A DNA stretch of 64,000 nt from Amycolatopsis orientalis DSM 40040 = KCTC 9412 (lineage in GTDB: Bacteria; Actinomycetota; Actinomycetes; Mycobacteriales; Pseudonocardiaceae). Of this stretch, positions 25,159 through 34,001 are shown piece after piece. The notes below the pieces were generated by a model, which ran no database searches, was not told the DNA's origin, and saw nothing but the letters and a program-made list of their open reading frames with translations. The DNA is taken from the NCBI RefSeq assembly GCF_000478275.1, contig NZ_ASJB01000015.1, forward strand, positions 29,613 through 93,612. Reading direction: 5' to 3'. Positions within the stretch are counted from its first letter, which is position 1, and each line of letters starts with the position of its first letter. The position numbers and the translations under genes were made by a program.

Positions 25159-26424
25159 ATGGAAGGCGACCGACCCGGAGAACCGCAGACGGACTCGAAG
25201 ACCGCCACCGACGACGTCGGTGGGCCGGTTCTGTTACGCGAGCCCGCCGAGGGCACTCCACCGGTGATCGCCGACGCGACAGCCCTCGCCGAAGCCTGCG
25301 TGAAGATCGCGGGCGGCAGCGGGGCCATCGCGGTGGACACCGAACGCGCGTCCGGCTACCGGTACTGGCCGAAGGCCTATCTGGTGCAGCTGCGCCGTGA
25401 AGGTGCCGGTTCCTTCCTCATCGACCCCATTCCGCTCGAAGGGCAGCTCGAACCCCTCGCGGAAGTGCTCAACAACGCCGAATGGGTGCTGCACGCGGCC
25501 TCACAGGACCTGCCGTGCCTCGCCGAACTCGACCTGCGCCCGAAGAGCCTGTTCGACACCGAACTCGCCGGGCGTCTCGCCGGGTACGAACGCGTCGCCC
25601 TCGGCACCCTCGTCGAACTCCTCCTCGGCTACCAGCTGGAGAAGGGGCACAGCGCCGCCGACTGGTCGAAGCGCCCGCTCCCGGTCGACTGGCTCAACTA
25701 CGCCGCCCTCGACGTCGAGCTGCTCATCGAACTGCGCGAGAAGCTCGAAGCCGACCTGGCCGCCCAGGGCAAGCTCGAATGGGCCCAGCAGGAGTTCGAG
25801 GCCGTCCGCACCGCGCCGCCGCCCGCGCCGAGGGCCGAGCCGTGGCGCCGGACGTCCGGGGTGCACAAGATCCGCAGTGCCCGAGGGCTCGCCGCGGTAC
25901 GCGAACTGTGGCAGGCACGCGACGAACTCGCCCGCAAACGGGACAGGGCACCGAGCCGGATCCTGCCCGACAGCGCGATCATCAACGCCGTCACCGCGGA
26001 TCCGAAGACCGTCGAACAACTGCAGGCGTTGCCGGTGTTCAGCGGCCGGGTCCAGCGCAAGTACACCGCGAGCTGGCTGCGGCATCTGCAGAACGCCCGC
26101 TCGCTCCCGGCCGACGAACTGCCGACCCCTGCCCAGCAGACCGACGGCCCGCCGCCGGTGAACCGCTGGTCGGACAAGGATCCCGACGCCGCCGCCCGGC
26201 TTTCGGCCGCCCGTGCCGCACTGGCCGCGATCGCGGAGGAGCGCCGGCTGCCGGTGGAGAACCTGCTGCTGCCGGAACTCGTCCGCCGCACCTGCTGGCG
26301 CCCGCCCGCCGACCTCAGCGAGGACTCGGTCGCGAAGGTCCTCGGCGACGGCGGTGCCCGGCCGTGGCAGATCGAACTCACCGTGGCGGTGCTGAGCAAG
26401 GCGCTCCAAGCCACCGCCGCCTGA
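25159..26424 (+). CDS. RNase D-like 3'-5' exonuclease with HRDC domain
   Basis: 421 residues. DEDD exonuclease residues: D60 and E62 in AVDTERAS, the third Asp in HAASQDLPCL, and Y-x3-D in YAALDVELL. An HRDC domain follows (about 210-295, ARDELARKRDRAPSRILPDS), then a C-terminal helical region with ALAAIAEERRLPVENLLLPE. It should trim structured RNA 3' ends. ATG 25159 is 68 bp downstream of the response regulator gene. A palindrome at 26432 lies between it and the convergent TetR gene. Confidence 0.9.
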   Translation: MEGDRPGEPQTDSKTATDDVGGPVLLREPAEGTPPVIADATALAEACVKIAGGSGAIAVDTERASGYRYWPKAYLVQLRREGAGSFLIDPIPLEGQLEPLAEVLNNAEWVLHAASQDLPCLAELDLRPKSLFDTELAGRLAGYERVALGTLVELLLGYQLEKGHSAADWSKRPLPVDWLNYAALDVELLIELREKLEADLAAQGKLEWAQQEFEAVRTAPPPAPRAEPWRRTSGVHKIRSARGLAAVRELWQARDELARKRDRAPSRILPDSAIINAVTADPKTVEQLQALPVFSGRVQRKYTASWLRHLQNARSLPADELPTPAQQTDGPPPVNRWSDKDPDAAARLSAARAALAAIAEERRLPVENLLLPELVRRTCWRPPADLSEDSVAKVLGDGGARPWQIELTVAVLSKALQATAA

Positions 26425-26431
26425 CGGGAGC

Positions 26432-26476
26432 CGAAGGACGCCTTCGCCGCATCTCACGCGGCGAAGGACGCTTTCG
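26432..26476. terminator. imperfect 19-bp hairpin, GAAGG/CCTTC type
   Basis: Arms 26432-26450 (CGAAGGACGCCTTCGCCGC) and 26458-26476 pair with three mismatches around ATCTCAC. It lies between the convergent RNase D and TetR genes and is a likely bidirectional terminator. Confidence 0.6.
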
Positions 26477-26503
26477 TCTCATCGCATGAGGGGAAAGGCC
26501 CCT

Positions 26504-27160
26504 TCAGCTCTCCAGTAGGGACCGGGCCGAAGCACGCAGTCCGGCGTCCGGTTCCCCGAGACCGGCGAGCCTCAGCACGCTGTCGGCACCTTCGACGGCG
26601 TGCGCCTCGACGTCCAGATCCGGCCGGTCGCGCCGGACGATCGCGATGCTCTCCACGAGCCCGAAAACAAGGTCGGTCCGGATCCCCGACAGGTCACCGG
26701 GGACCCCGGCCGCCGCGACGAGCGCGCCGTAGACGCGTTTGAGTTCCGCCCGCTCGGCCCGGAACCGGGCCAGCCTCGGCGACGAGATCTCCGGCAGGAG
26801 GTACAGGGCGCCGAGGTTGTGCCGCGCGCTGCCGAGCAGCTGGATGTCCGCGTAAGCCAGCGCCCACAGCCGCGTGCCGACCGGCGCGTGCTCGGCCGAG
26901 AGCCCGCCCGCGACGTCGAGCGACGGCCGGACGGTGTCCTCCAGCAACGCGGCGAGAATGTCCTCTTTGGACGGAAAGTGGTAGTAGAGCGACGCCTGGC
27001 GCAGGCCGGCGCGTTCGGCGATGGCCCGTGTGGTCGTCGCCGCGTAGCCGGCTCCGGTGAACAGCTCCCCCGCCGCGTCCAAGACCGCGAGCCGCGCCTC
27101 CCGCTTGCTCGCCGCCGCGCCACTGGCCCTCGGTCTGCCCACCCCGGTCGTTTTCGTCAT
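26504..27160 (-). CDS. TetR-family repressor of the urea/guanidine operon
   Basis: 218 residues. The N-terminal helix-turn-helix reads RLAVLDAAGELFTGAGYAAT, then RAIAERAGLRQASLYYHFPS (recognition helix and YYHF end). The C-terminal ligand domain is divergent. It is divergent from the permease-UAAP1-UAAP2-carboxylase operon, and the 178-bp gap contains a 24-bp near-perfect palindrome (27288-27311) and a shorter one (27221-27234), so it probably represses that operon until guanidine, urea or a carboxylated intermediate binds (inference). Confidence 0.88.
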   Translation of the reverse strand: MTKTTGVGRPRASGAAASKREARLAVLDAAGELFTGAGYAATTTRAIAERAGLRQASLYYHFPSKEDILAALLEDTVRPSLDVAGGLSAEHAPVGTRLWALAYADIQLLGSARHNLGALYLLPEISSPRLARFRAERAELKRVYGALVAAAGVPGDLSGIRTDLVFGLVESIAIVRRDRPDLDVEAHAVEGADSVLRLAGLGEPDAGLRASARSLLES

Positions 27161-27220
27161 CTATCCGATCCTGCCATTTCTTCGCGGCGATCTTTGTTAC
27201 GTCCGGTGGTCGGCCCAGGT

Positions 27221-27234
27221 TACCGAATCCGGTA
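27221..27234. promoter_or_regulatory. short palindrome TACCG-N4-CGGTA
   Basis: A perfect 5-bp inverted repeat with a 4-bp spacer near the TetR gene; a possible second operator for autoregulation. Confidence 0.35.
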
Positions 27235-27287
27235 GTTGTTAACACCGCGCTTACCCCGCGGAGATCAGAAGGACCCCGCACGCGCTT

Positions 27288-27311
27288 AATTTCGGTCGGC
27301 CGATCGAAATT
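27288..27311. promoter_or_regulatory. 24-bp palindromic operator upstream of the permease
   Basis: AATTTCGGTCGG (27288-27299) and CCGATCGAAATT (27300-27311) form a palindrome with 11 of 12 pairs matching. It lies 27 bp before the permease ATG, where a bound TetR dimer would block transcription or the transcription start. Size and symmetry suit TetR binding. Confidence 0.6.
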
Positions 27312-27338
27312 CGGTCCTTCAGACAGGAGCCCCCGCAA

Positions 27339-28805
27339 ATGCCCGCCGAAGACCTTTCCGCCTTCGGGTACCGCCAAGAACTCCGCCGGACGCTCGGCGG
27401 CTTCTCGGCCTTCGCCGCCGGTTTCTCCTTCGTTTCCATCCTGACCACGGTGTTCCAGCTCTTCGCCTTCGGCTATTCCTTCGGCGACACGCTGTTCTTC
27501 TGGACCTGGCCGCTGGTACTCGCCGGGCAAATGCTCGTCGCACTCAGCTTCGCCGAACTCGCCGCCCGTTTCCCGCTGGCCGGTTCCGTTTACCAGTGGG
27601 CGAAACACCTGTCGCCCGGATTCGCGGGCTGGCTCGCGGGCTGGATGATGTTGCTGGGCTGTGTCGTCGCGCTCGCCGCGGCCGCGATCGCGCTGCAGGT
27701 GGTGCTCCCCTCGGTCTGGAGCGGGTTCCAGCTCGTCGGCGGCGACCCGGCGGTGACGTCGCCGACCGGCGCCACCAACGCGGTCCTGCTCGGCGCCCTG
27801 CTGATCGTGTTCACCACGGCGGTCAACGCCGGCGGCGTGCGGCTCATGGCGCGGATCAACGACGTCGGCGTCGCGGCCGAACTCGCCGGCGTCCTGGTGC
27901 TGATCGCCGGCCTGGCGTTGTTCGCCGTCCGCGGCCCGCAGGTCGTGCTCCAGCCGGCGGGCGAAAACCCGGGCGTGGGCGGCGTTCTCGCTTCGGCACT
28001 CATGGCCGCGTACGTCCTGTACGGTTTCGACACCGCCGCCTCCGTCGCCGAGGAGACCAAGGACGCCCGCCGCACGGCCCCGCGCGCCGTGCTCCGCGCG
28101 CTCCTGATCTCCGGGCTCGGCGGGCTCGCGGTCGTCCTCACCGCGCTGATGGCGGCCCCGAGCCTGACTGACGGGCAACTGGCCGGGAAGGGCCTGCCGT
28201 ACGTCATCACGGCCGTCTTCGGTGACACGCTCGGCAGGATCTTCCTCGCCGACGTCGCGATCGCGGTCGTCGTCTGTACCCTGACCATCCAGACCGGCAC
28301 CGTCCGGCTGATCTACGCGATGGCCCGCGACGGCGCGCTTCCCGGCGCACACCGGCTTTCCGCGGTCAACGCCCGCACCGGGACCCCGATCGCGCCCGCG
28401 ATCCTGTCCGGCGCGCTCGCCATCGGACTGCTGCTGCTGAACCTCGGGAATCCCACCGTCTTCAGCACCATCACCGGCACCTCGGTGGTCGTGGTCTACC
28501 TCGCCTACCTCCTGGTGACCGGACCGCTGCTGAGGCGGCGCCGCCAGGGTCGCTTCACCGCCGAGCCCGGCCACTTCTCCCTGGGACGATGGGCTATTCC
28601 GGTCAACGTCGCGGCAGTAGGGTACGGCGCGATGATGATCGTCAACATCGCTTGGCCACGAGCCGAGATCTACGACCTCGCGGGCACCGGCTCCGTCTGG
28701 GTCCGGTTGTTCCCGATCGAGTTCGTCGGCGCCGCGCTGCTCACCGGCTACCTCTGCTGGCGCCGCCGCTCCGCGCTCACCACGGTTCCCGTCCCCACGA
28801 TCTGA
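27339..28805 (+). CDS. APC-superfamily permease of the urea/guanidine operon
   Basis: 488 residues, about 12 hydrophobic segments. The N-terminus GYRQELRRTLGGFSAFAAGF and the unwound-helix segment typical of amino acid/amine permeases are present; YVLYGFDTAASVAEETKDAR is the conserved loop after helix 6. Permeases of this branch accompany urea carboxylase genes and probably import the nitrogen compound (guanidine, urea or another small amine). It is strikingly similar to the permease at 58615. ATG follows AGGAG. It is the first gene of the TetR-controlled operon. Confidence 0.88.
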   Translation: MPAEDLSAFGYRQELRRTLGGFSAFAAGFSFVSILTTVFQLFAFGYSFGDTLFFWTWPLVLAGQMLVALSFAELAARFPLAGSVYQWAKHLSPGFAGWLAGWMMLLGCVVALAAAAIALQVVLPSVWSGFQLVGGDPAVTSPTGATNAVLLGALLIVFTTAVNAGGVRLMARINDVGVAAELAGVLVLIAGLALFAVRGPQVVLQPAGENPGVGGVLASALMAAYVLYGFDTAASVAEETKDARRTAPRAVLRALLISGLGGLAVVLTALMAAPSLTDGQLAGKGLPYVITAVFGDTLGRIFLADVAIAVVVCTLTIQTGTVRLIYAMARDGALPGAHRLSAVNARTGTPIAPAILSGALAIGLLLLNLGNPTVFSTITGTSVVVVYLAYLLVTGPLLRRRRQGRFTAEPGHFSLGRWAIPVNVAAVGYGAMMIVNIAWPRAEIYDLAGTGSVWVRLFPIEFVGAALLTGYLCWRRRSALTTVPVPTI

Positions 28806-28816
28806 AGGAAGGTTCC

Positions 28817-29650
28817 ATGAGCACGACATCGACCACGTACGGCGCTCGCGACCACGCCCGCGCCCAGGCGGGAAAGGTCGCCGACGCGATGCCGTCCATC
28901 CCGGCGTCCACCTGGCCGGATCCGCCGCCCGGGATCGACCCGGCCAAGCTGGTCTGGGCCGAGACCGTCGCCGGTGGCGGCTACACGCACAAGGTCCTCG
29001 CCCGCGGCACCGAACTCCGGCTGACCGACGTCGAGGGCGACGCCTGCGCGCATCTGCTGCTGTTCAACGCCGACCAGCCGTGGGAGCGGCTGAACGTCGC
29101 GGACACGGTGAAGGTCCAGTGGAACGCCTACCTCGGCGAAGGGATGGCGCTGCTGTCCGATCAGGCCCGCGTGCTCGCGACGGTCGTCACCGACGAGAGC
29201 GGCGAGCACGACGCCCTGTGCGGAACGTCCACTGTGGACGGAAACGCCGAACGGTACGGTGACGGCAGTCCGCAGGGCGGTTCGCCGTCGGGGAACGCGC
29301 TGTTCACCCTGGCCGCGGCGAAACACGGCCTCTCCCCTCGCGATCTCCCGCCGAGCCTGTCCTTCTTCCAGGGTGTCCACGTCGAGGCCGACGGCGGGCT
29401 GACCTTCACCGGCTCGGCCGGACCGGGCAAATCCGTGGTCCTGCGGACCGAACTCCCGGCCGTCGTCCTGATCGCCAATGTCGCGCATCCGCTCGACCCG
29501 CGTCCGGACTACACGGTCACCCCGTTGCGCGTCCTCGCCCAGCGCGGCACTCCGTCCACTCCGGACAGTCCTGAATGGACGGCGACACCGGAAGCCCAGC
29601 GCGCCTTCGAGAACACCGCCGACTACCTCACCGCCAGGGGGATGGCATGA
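28817..29650 (+). CDS. urea carboxylase-associated protein UAAP1 (carboxyguanidine deiminase subunit candidate)
   Basis: 277 residues of the DUF1989 family: TELRLTDVEGDACAHLLLFN, YGDGSPQGGSPSGNALFTLA, PRDLPPSLSFFQGVHVEADG and NVAHPLDPRPDY. UAAP1/UAAP2 homologues in Pseudomonas form carboxyguanidine deiminase (CgdAB), which converts carboxyguanidine to allophanate plus ammonia (established for those proteins). ATG 28817 has GAAGGAAGG upstream; the stop overlaps the next start (ATGA). An extended N-terminus of about 40 residues precedes the domain. Confidence 0.86.
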   Translation: MSTTSTTYGARDHARAQAGKVADAMPSIPASTWPDPPPGIDPAKLVWAETVAGGGYTHKVLARGTELRLTDVEGDACAHLLLFNADQPWERLNVADTVKVQWNAYLGEGMALLSDQARVLATVVTDESGEHDALCGTSTVDGNAERYGDGSPQGGSPSGNALFTLAAAKHGLSPRDLPPSLSFFQGVHVEADGGLTFTGSAGPGKSVVLRTELPAVVLIANVAHPLDPRPDYTVTPLRVLAQRGTPSTPDSPEWTATPEAQRAFENTADYLTARGMA

Positions 29651-30264
29651 CCACCACGATCATCTCCGACACCGAGGTCCCCGCGCGGGCGCCGTATTCC
29701 ACCGTCCTCCGGCGCGGTGAGACCCTCTCGATCATCGACCTCGGCGGCAACCAGGCCGTCGACTTCCTCTGCTACGACGCCGCCGACACGGCGAAGAGGT
29801 ACTCCGCGGCCGCCACGATCGCCGCGCAGCGCAACATCTTCCTCACCACCGGCAGTGTGCTGCGCACCGGCGAGGGCGCGCCGCTGCTGACCGTCGTCGA
29901 GGACACCTGCGGGCGGCACGACACCCTCGGCGGTGCCTGCAGCAAGGAGTCGAACAGCCTCCGGTACGGCCAGCACACGCGGTACCAGCACGCCTGTGTG
30001 GAGAACTTCCTCACCGAGGGCGCGAAATGGGGTCTCGGCAAACGGGACCTGGTCAGCAATGTCAACTGGTACATGAACGTCCCGGTCGAACAGGACGGCA
30101 CGCTCGGCATCGTCGACGGCATCTCCGCGCCCGGTCTCGAAGTCAAGCTCCGCGCCGAGACCGACGTCCTGGTGCTCGTGTCGAACTGCCCGCAGATCAA
30201 CAATCCCTGCAACGGTTTCGACCCGACGCCGGTCAGGATGATCGTCACCGGTGGTGGCGAGTGA
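29647..30264 (+). CDS. urea carboxylase-associated protein UAAP2 (carboxyguanidine deiminase subunit candidate)
   Basis: 205 residues, DUF1989 family: LSIIDLGGNQAVDFLCYDAA, DTCGRHDTLGGACSKESNSL split by a short gap, FLTEGAKWGLGKRD and the ending VLVSNCPQINNPCNGFDPTP, the hallmark of UAAP2. Its cysteines (CGRHD, NCPQINNPC) are likely metal or catalytic residues. It partners UAAP1; the start overlaps the UAAP1 stop in ATGA and its stop overlaps the carboxylase start in GTGA, so the three are made in fixed proportion. Confidence 0.88.
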   Translation: MTTTIISDTEVPARAPYSTVLRRGETLSIIDLGGNQAVDFLCYDAADTAKRYSAAATIAAQRNIFLTTGSVLRTGEGAPLLTVVEDTCGRHDTLGGACSKESNSLRYGQHTRYQHACVENFLTEGAKWGLGKRDLVSNVNWYMNVPVEQDGTLGIVDGISAPGLEVKLRAETDVLVLVSNCPQINNPCNGFDPTPVRMIVTGGGE

Positions 30265-33200
30265 AGCTGCTCGTCGCCAACCGGGGGGAAATCGCGGTCC
30301 GGATCCTCCGGACCGCGAAGGAGATGGGCATTCCGACGGTCGCCGTCCATTCCGACGCCGACCGTGCGGCCGCGCACGTCCGGCTTGCCGACGAAGCCGT
30401 CCGGCTCGGCCCGGCAGCGGCGAGGGAGAGCTACCTCCTCGGCGACGCCATCATCGAGGCCGCGCTGAAGACCGGGGCCGACACGATCCATCCCGGCTAC
30501 GGATTCCTGTCCGAGGACACCGCTTTCGCGAAGGCGGTGGAGGCGGCCGGGATCCGGTTCGCCGGGCCCACCGCGGCTCAGCTCGAAGTCTTCGGCAGCA
30601 AGCACACCGCGCGGGACAAGGCCGTGGCCGCCGGTGTCCCGTTGCTGCCGGGCACCGGACTGCTGGACACGCTCGCCGACGCCGAAGCGGCGGCCGCCGA
30701 GATCGGCTATCCGGTGATGCTCAAGGCCACCGGGGGTGGCGGCGGGATCGGCATGCGCGCCTGCGCTTCGGCGGAAGAACTGCGGGACGCCTGGGACGCG
30801 GTCCAGAGCATCGCGGCGAAGAGCTTCTCGACCTCGGGGGTGTTCCTCGAACGGCTGGTGACCCGCGCCCGGCACGTCGAGGTGCAGGTGTTCGGCGACG
30901 GCGCGGGTGAGGTGCTGGCGCTGGGCACGCGGGACTGCACCCTGCAGCGGCGTAACCAGAAGGTGCTCGAAGAATGTCCCGCCCCGGGACTTTCCGAGGC
31001 GATACACGGGAAACTGGTCTCGGCGGCCGTCGGCCTCTGCGCGTCGGTGCGCTACCGGTCGGCGGGCACGGTCGAATTCATCTACGACCCGGTCCGGGAA
31101 GAGGCGGCCTTCCTCGAAGTGAACACGCGGCTTCAGGTCGAGCATCCGGTCACCGAAGCGGTCTACGGCATCGATCTGGTGGCGTGGATGCTCCGGCTCG
31201 CCGACGGCGACACCGGGATGTTCGCCACCGCACCGGAACCACGCGGGCACGCGGTCGAGGCCCGGGTCTACGCCGAGGATCCGGCGGCGGGGCACCGGCC
31301 GAGCGCCGGCCTGCTGACCCGCGCCGATTTCCCCTCCGGGGTCCGCGTGGACACGTGGGTGGAAGCCGGGACGAAGGTGACCACGCACTACGACCCCTTG
31401 CTGGCCAAGGTGATCGCCGTCGGCGAGGACCGGGACGGGGCATTGGCCGCGCTGGGCGCCGCGCTCGGGGAGAGCCGGGTGGACGGTGTCCGCACGAACC
31501 TCGGGCAGCTGCGCGCGGCCGCCGCGGACCCGCGGTTGCGTGCGGTCACGCACGACACCGCGACGCTCGACGCGATCACCGATCCCGAGCCGCGGATCGA
31601 GGTCCTGCGGGGCGGCACGATGACCACCGTGCAGGAATGGCCGGGACGGCTGGGCTTCTGGCACGTGGGCGTGCCGCCGAGCGGGCCGATGGACGACCTT
31701 TCGCTCCGGCTGGGCAATCGCGCGCTGGGCAATCCGGAAGGCGCGCCCGGACTCGAGTGCACTGTGGACGGTGTCTCGCTGCGGTTCACCGACACCGCAA
31801 TCGTTTGCGTCACTGGTTCCCCGTCACCGGTCACCGTGAACGGCGAGACCGTTCCCCAGTGGACACCGGTCGAGGTGCCCGCGGGCGGCGTCCTCGACGT
31901 CGGTACGGGCACCGCCGGGCTCCGCGCGTACGTCCTCGTCCGTGGCGGGATCGACGTGCCTGCTTTCCTGGGCAGCGCGGCGACGTTCACCCTCGGCGGT
32001 TTCGGCGGGCACGGCGGACGCGCGCTCGCGACCGGCGACGTCCTCTCCCCCGGGCCGCTGCCGGAGAACGCCGTCACCGGCCCGGTTCCCGAGGCCGAAC
32101 GCCCCGTTTTCGGGACCCGTTGGGAGATCGGCGCGTCCGAGGGACCGCACGCCGCCCCGGAGTTCTTCACCCCGGACGACGTCGAAACGTTCTACGCCAC
32201 CGACTGGGAAGTGCACTTCAACTCCGCGCGCACCGGTGTCCGGCTCGTCGGGCCGCGGCCGCGCTGGGCACGGGAGGACGGCGGCGAGGCGGGCCTGCAT
32301 CCGTCGAACATCCACGACACGCCGTACGCGATCGGCGCCGTCGACTACACCGGCGACCTGCCGATCCTGCTGGGCCCCGACGGGCCGAGCCTCGGCGGGT
32401 TCGTCTGCCCGGCGACCGTGGTGACCGGGCAGCGCTGGAAACTCGGCCAGCTGCGGCCGGGTGACACCGTGCGGTTCGTGCCGATCACCATCGACCACGC
32501 GGCTTCGCTGCGGAAGGCCCCCGGTACGGCGGTCGAGGCGAGCCGGAAACCGATCGACGACGGCGGCATCTTCGGCCGTCTGTCCACATCGGACGAAAAC
32601 CCCGAGGTCACCTACCGGCGCAGCGGCGACGACAACCTGCTGATCGAGTACGGGCCGATGAAACTCGACCTGGCCTTGCGGATGCGGGTCCACGCGCTGG
32701 CCGACAGGCTGGCCGCGGAAGGCCTCGACGGTGTCGTCGACCTGACGCCGGGCATACGCTCGCTGCAGGTCCACGTCGATCCCGACGTGCTGCCGGTCTC
32801 GAAGCTGCTCGGCCTGGTGCGGGAGGTGGAGCACGAGCTGCCGCGCACCGGCGATCTCGTGGTGCCGAGCCGGACCGTACGGCTGCCGCTGTCCTGGGAC
32901 GACCCGGCGACCCGCGAGGCGATCGAGCGGTACATGGCCGGCGTGCGCGACGACGCGCCGTGGTGCCCGTGGAACATCGAGTTCATCCGGCGGGTCAACG
33001 GTCTGTCCAGTGTGGACGATGTCTACCGGACGGTGTTCGACGCGGAATACCTGGTGCTGGGCCTGGGCGACGTGTATCTCGGCGCGCCGGTGGCCACTCC
33101 GCTGGACCCGCGGCACCGGCTGGTCACCACGAAGTACAACCCGGCACGCACCTGGACCGCGGAGAACTCCGTCGGCATCGGCGGTTCGTACCTGTGCATC

Positions 33201-33830
33201 TACGGGATGGAAGGTCCCGGCGGGTACCAGTTCGTCGGGCGGACCACGCAGGTGTGGAGCGGCTGGCGGCAGCGCGGCTCCTTCGAGCCGGGTTCGCCGT
33301 GGCTGCTGCGGTTCTTCGACCGGATCTCGTGGTATCCCGTCTCCGCCGAGGAACTGCTGGACCTGCGGGCCCGGAGTGAGGCGGGGGAACTGGAACTCGA
33401 CATCACCGACGGCGAATTCGCGCTGGCCGACCATGAGCGGTTCCTGGCCGACAACGCCGCCGACATCGCGGCGTTCCGGGCGAAACAGAGCGCGGCGTTC
33501 GAAGCCGAACGCCGGGCATGGGCGGCCGCGGGCGAATTCGACCCGAGGCCGGAACCGGTGGGCGCGAAGGTCCCGACCACGAAGGTCGAAGCCCCGCCCG
33601 GCGGTCACGTCGTGGAAGCGCCGTTCGCCGCGACGGTGTGGCGGGTGGACACCGAGCCGGGCAAGCGGGTCGGCGCGGCGGAGACGCTGGTGATCCTCGA
33701 AGCGATGAAGACCGAGGCGCGGATCCCCGCGCCCGCCGCCGGGGAGGTCGTCGAGGTGCTCGTCTCCCCCGGCGATCAGGTGGCCCCCGGCACCCCGCTG
33801 GTGGTTCTGGGAGCCAGTGGGCGGAGCTGA
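30261..33830 (+). CDS. uca: biotin-dependent urea/guanidine carboxylase
   Basis: 1,189 residues. Biotin carboxylase, about 1-440: LLVANRGEIAVRIL, the glycine-rich GGGGIGMRA loop, NTRLQVEHPVTE. Carboxyltransferase, about 447-1,000: KipA-like half beginning TTVQEWPGRLGFWHVGVPPS and KipI-like half with NLLIEYGPMKLDLALRMRVH and KYNPARTWTAENSVGIGG. Biotin carrier domain, about 1,115-1,189, biotin on K1150 in LEAMKTE. It is annotated by homology as urea carboxylase, but with UAAP1/UAAP2 adjacent the substrate may be guanidine (see findings). GTG start overlaps the UAAP2 stop. Allophanate is the expected product of the pathway. Confidence 0.93.
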   Translation: MKLLVANRGEIAVRILRTAKEMGIPTVAVHSDADRAAAHVRLADEAVRLGPAAARESYLLGDAIIEAALKTGADTIHPGYGFLSEDTAFAKAVEAAGIRFAGPTAAQLEVFGSKHTARDKAVAAGVPLLPGTGLLDTLADAEAAAAEIGYPVMLKATGGGGGIGMRACASAEELRDAWDAVQSIAAKSFSTSGVFLERLVTRARHVEVQVFGDGAGEVLALGTRDCTLQRRNQKVLEECPAPGLSEAIHGKLVSAAVGLCASVRYRSAGTVEFIYDPVREEAAFLEVNTRLQVEHPVTEAVYGIDLVAWMLRLADGDTGMFATAPEPRGHAVEARVYAEDPAAGHRPSAGLLTRADFPSGVRVDTWVEAGTKVTTHYDPLLAKVIAVGEDRDGALAALGAALGESRVDGVRTNLGQLRAAAADPRLRAVTHDTATLDAITDPEPRIEVLRGGTMTTVQEWPGRLGFWHVGVPPSGPMDDLSLRLGNRALGNPEGAPGLECTVDGVSLRFTDTAIVCVTGSPSPVTVNGETVPQWTPVEVPAGGVLDVGTGTAGLRAYVLVRGGIDVPAFLGSAATFTLGGFGGHGGRALATGDVLSPGPLPENAVTGPVPEAERPVFGTRWEIGASEGPHAAPEFFTPDDVETFYATDWEVHFNSARTGVRLVGPRPRWAREDGGEAGLHPSNIHDTPYAIGAVDYTGDLPILLGPDGPSLGGFVCPATVVTGQRWKLGQLRPGDTVRFVPITIDHAASLRKAPGTAVEASRKPIDDGGIFGRLSTSDENPEVTYRRSGDDNLLIEYGPMKLDLALRMRVHALADRLAAEGLDGVVDLTPGIRSLQVHVDPDVLPVSKLLGLVREVEHELPRTGDLVVPSRTVRLPLSWDDPATREAIERYMAGVRDDAPWCPWNIEFIRRVNGLSSVDDVYRTVFDAEYLVLGLGDVYLGAPVATPLDPRHRLVTTKYNPARTWTAENSVGIGGSYLCIYGMEGPGGYQFVGRTTQVWSGWRQRGSFEPGSPWLLRFFDRISWYPVSAEELLDLRARSEAGELELDITDGEFALADHERFLADNAADIAAFRAKQSAAFEAERRAWAAAGEFDPRPEPVGAKVPTTKVEAPPGGHVVEAPFAATVWRVDTEPGKRVGAAETLVILEAMKTEARIPAPAAGEVVEVLVSPGDQVAPGTPLVVLGASGRS

Positions 33831-34001
33831 GATGTATCCACCAAAAGTGACCGTACGCGTGAACCCGCCCCGGCCGAAGGCCCCGCTATCGCGGTGGCGG
33901 GGCGCCCTGTCCGCTCATCGTGACCTGGATGACAAGGCGGCGCCCTGCCGACGTCGATCGCGGACGCGGGTTCACCAACAGACACTGGGAAGGAGCGCGG
34001 G

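Noticed and set aside
27161..27338. Guanidine (ykkC-type) riboswitch before the carboxylase operon
   Set aside because: The conserved ACGR-containing loops and paired helices of guanidine riboswitches are not visible; the region instead holds palindromes suited to TetR.
26694..28829. 711-codon minus-strand frame spanning TetR and permease
   Set aside because: It crosses the TetR/permease promoter region and is antisense to the permease; low-complexity product.
31824..33608. 594-codon minus-strand frame
   Set aside because: Antisense to the carboxyltransferase part of the carboxylase; no recognisable domain.
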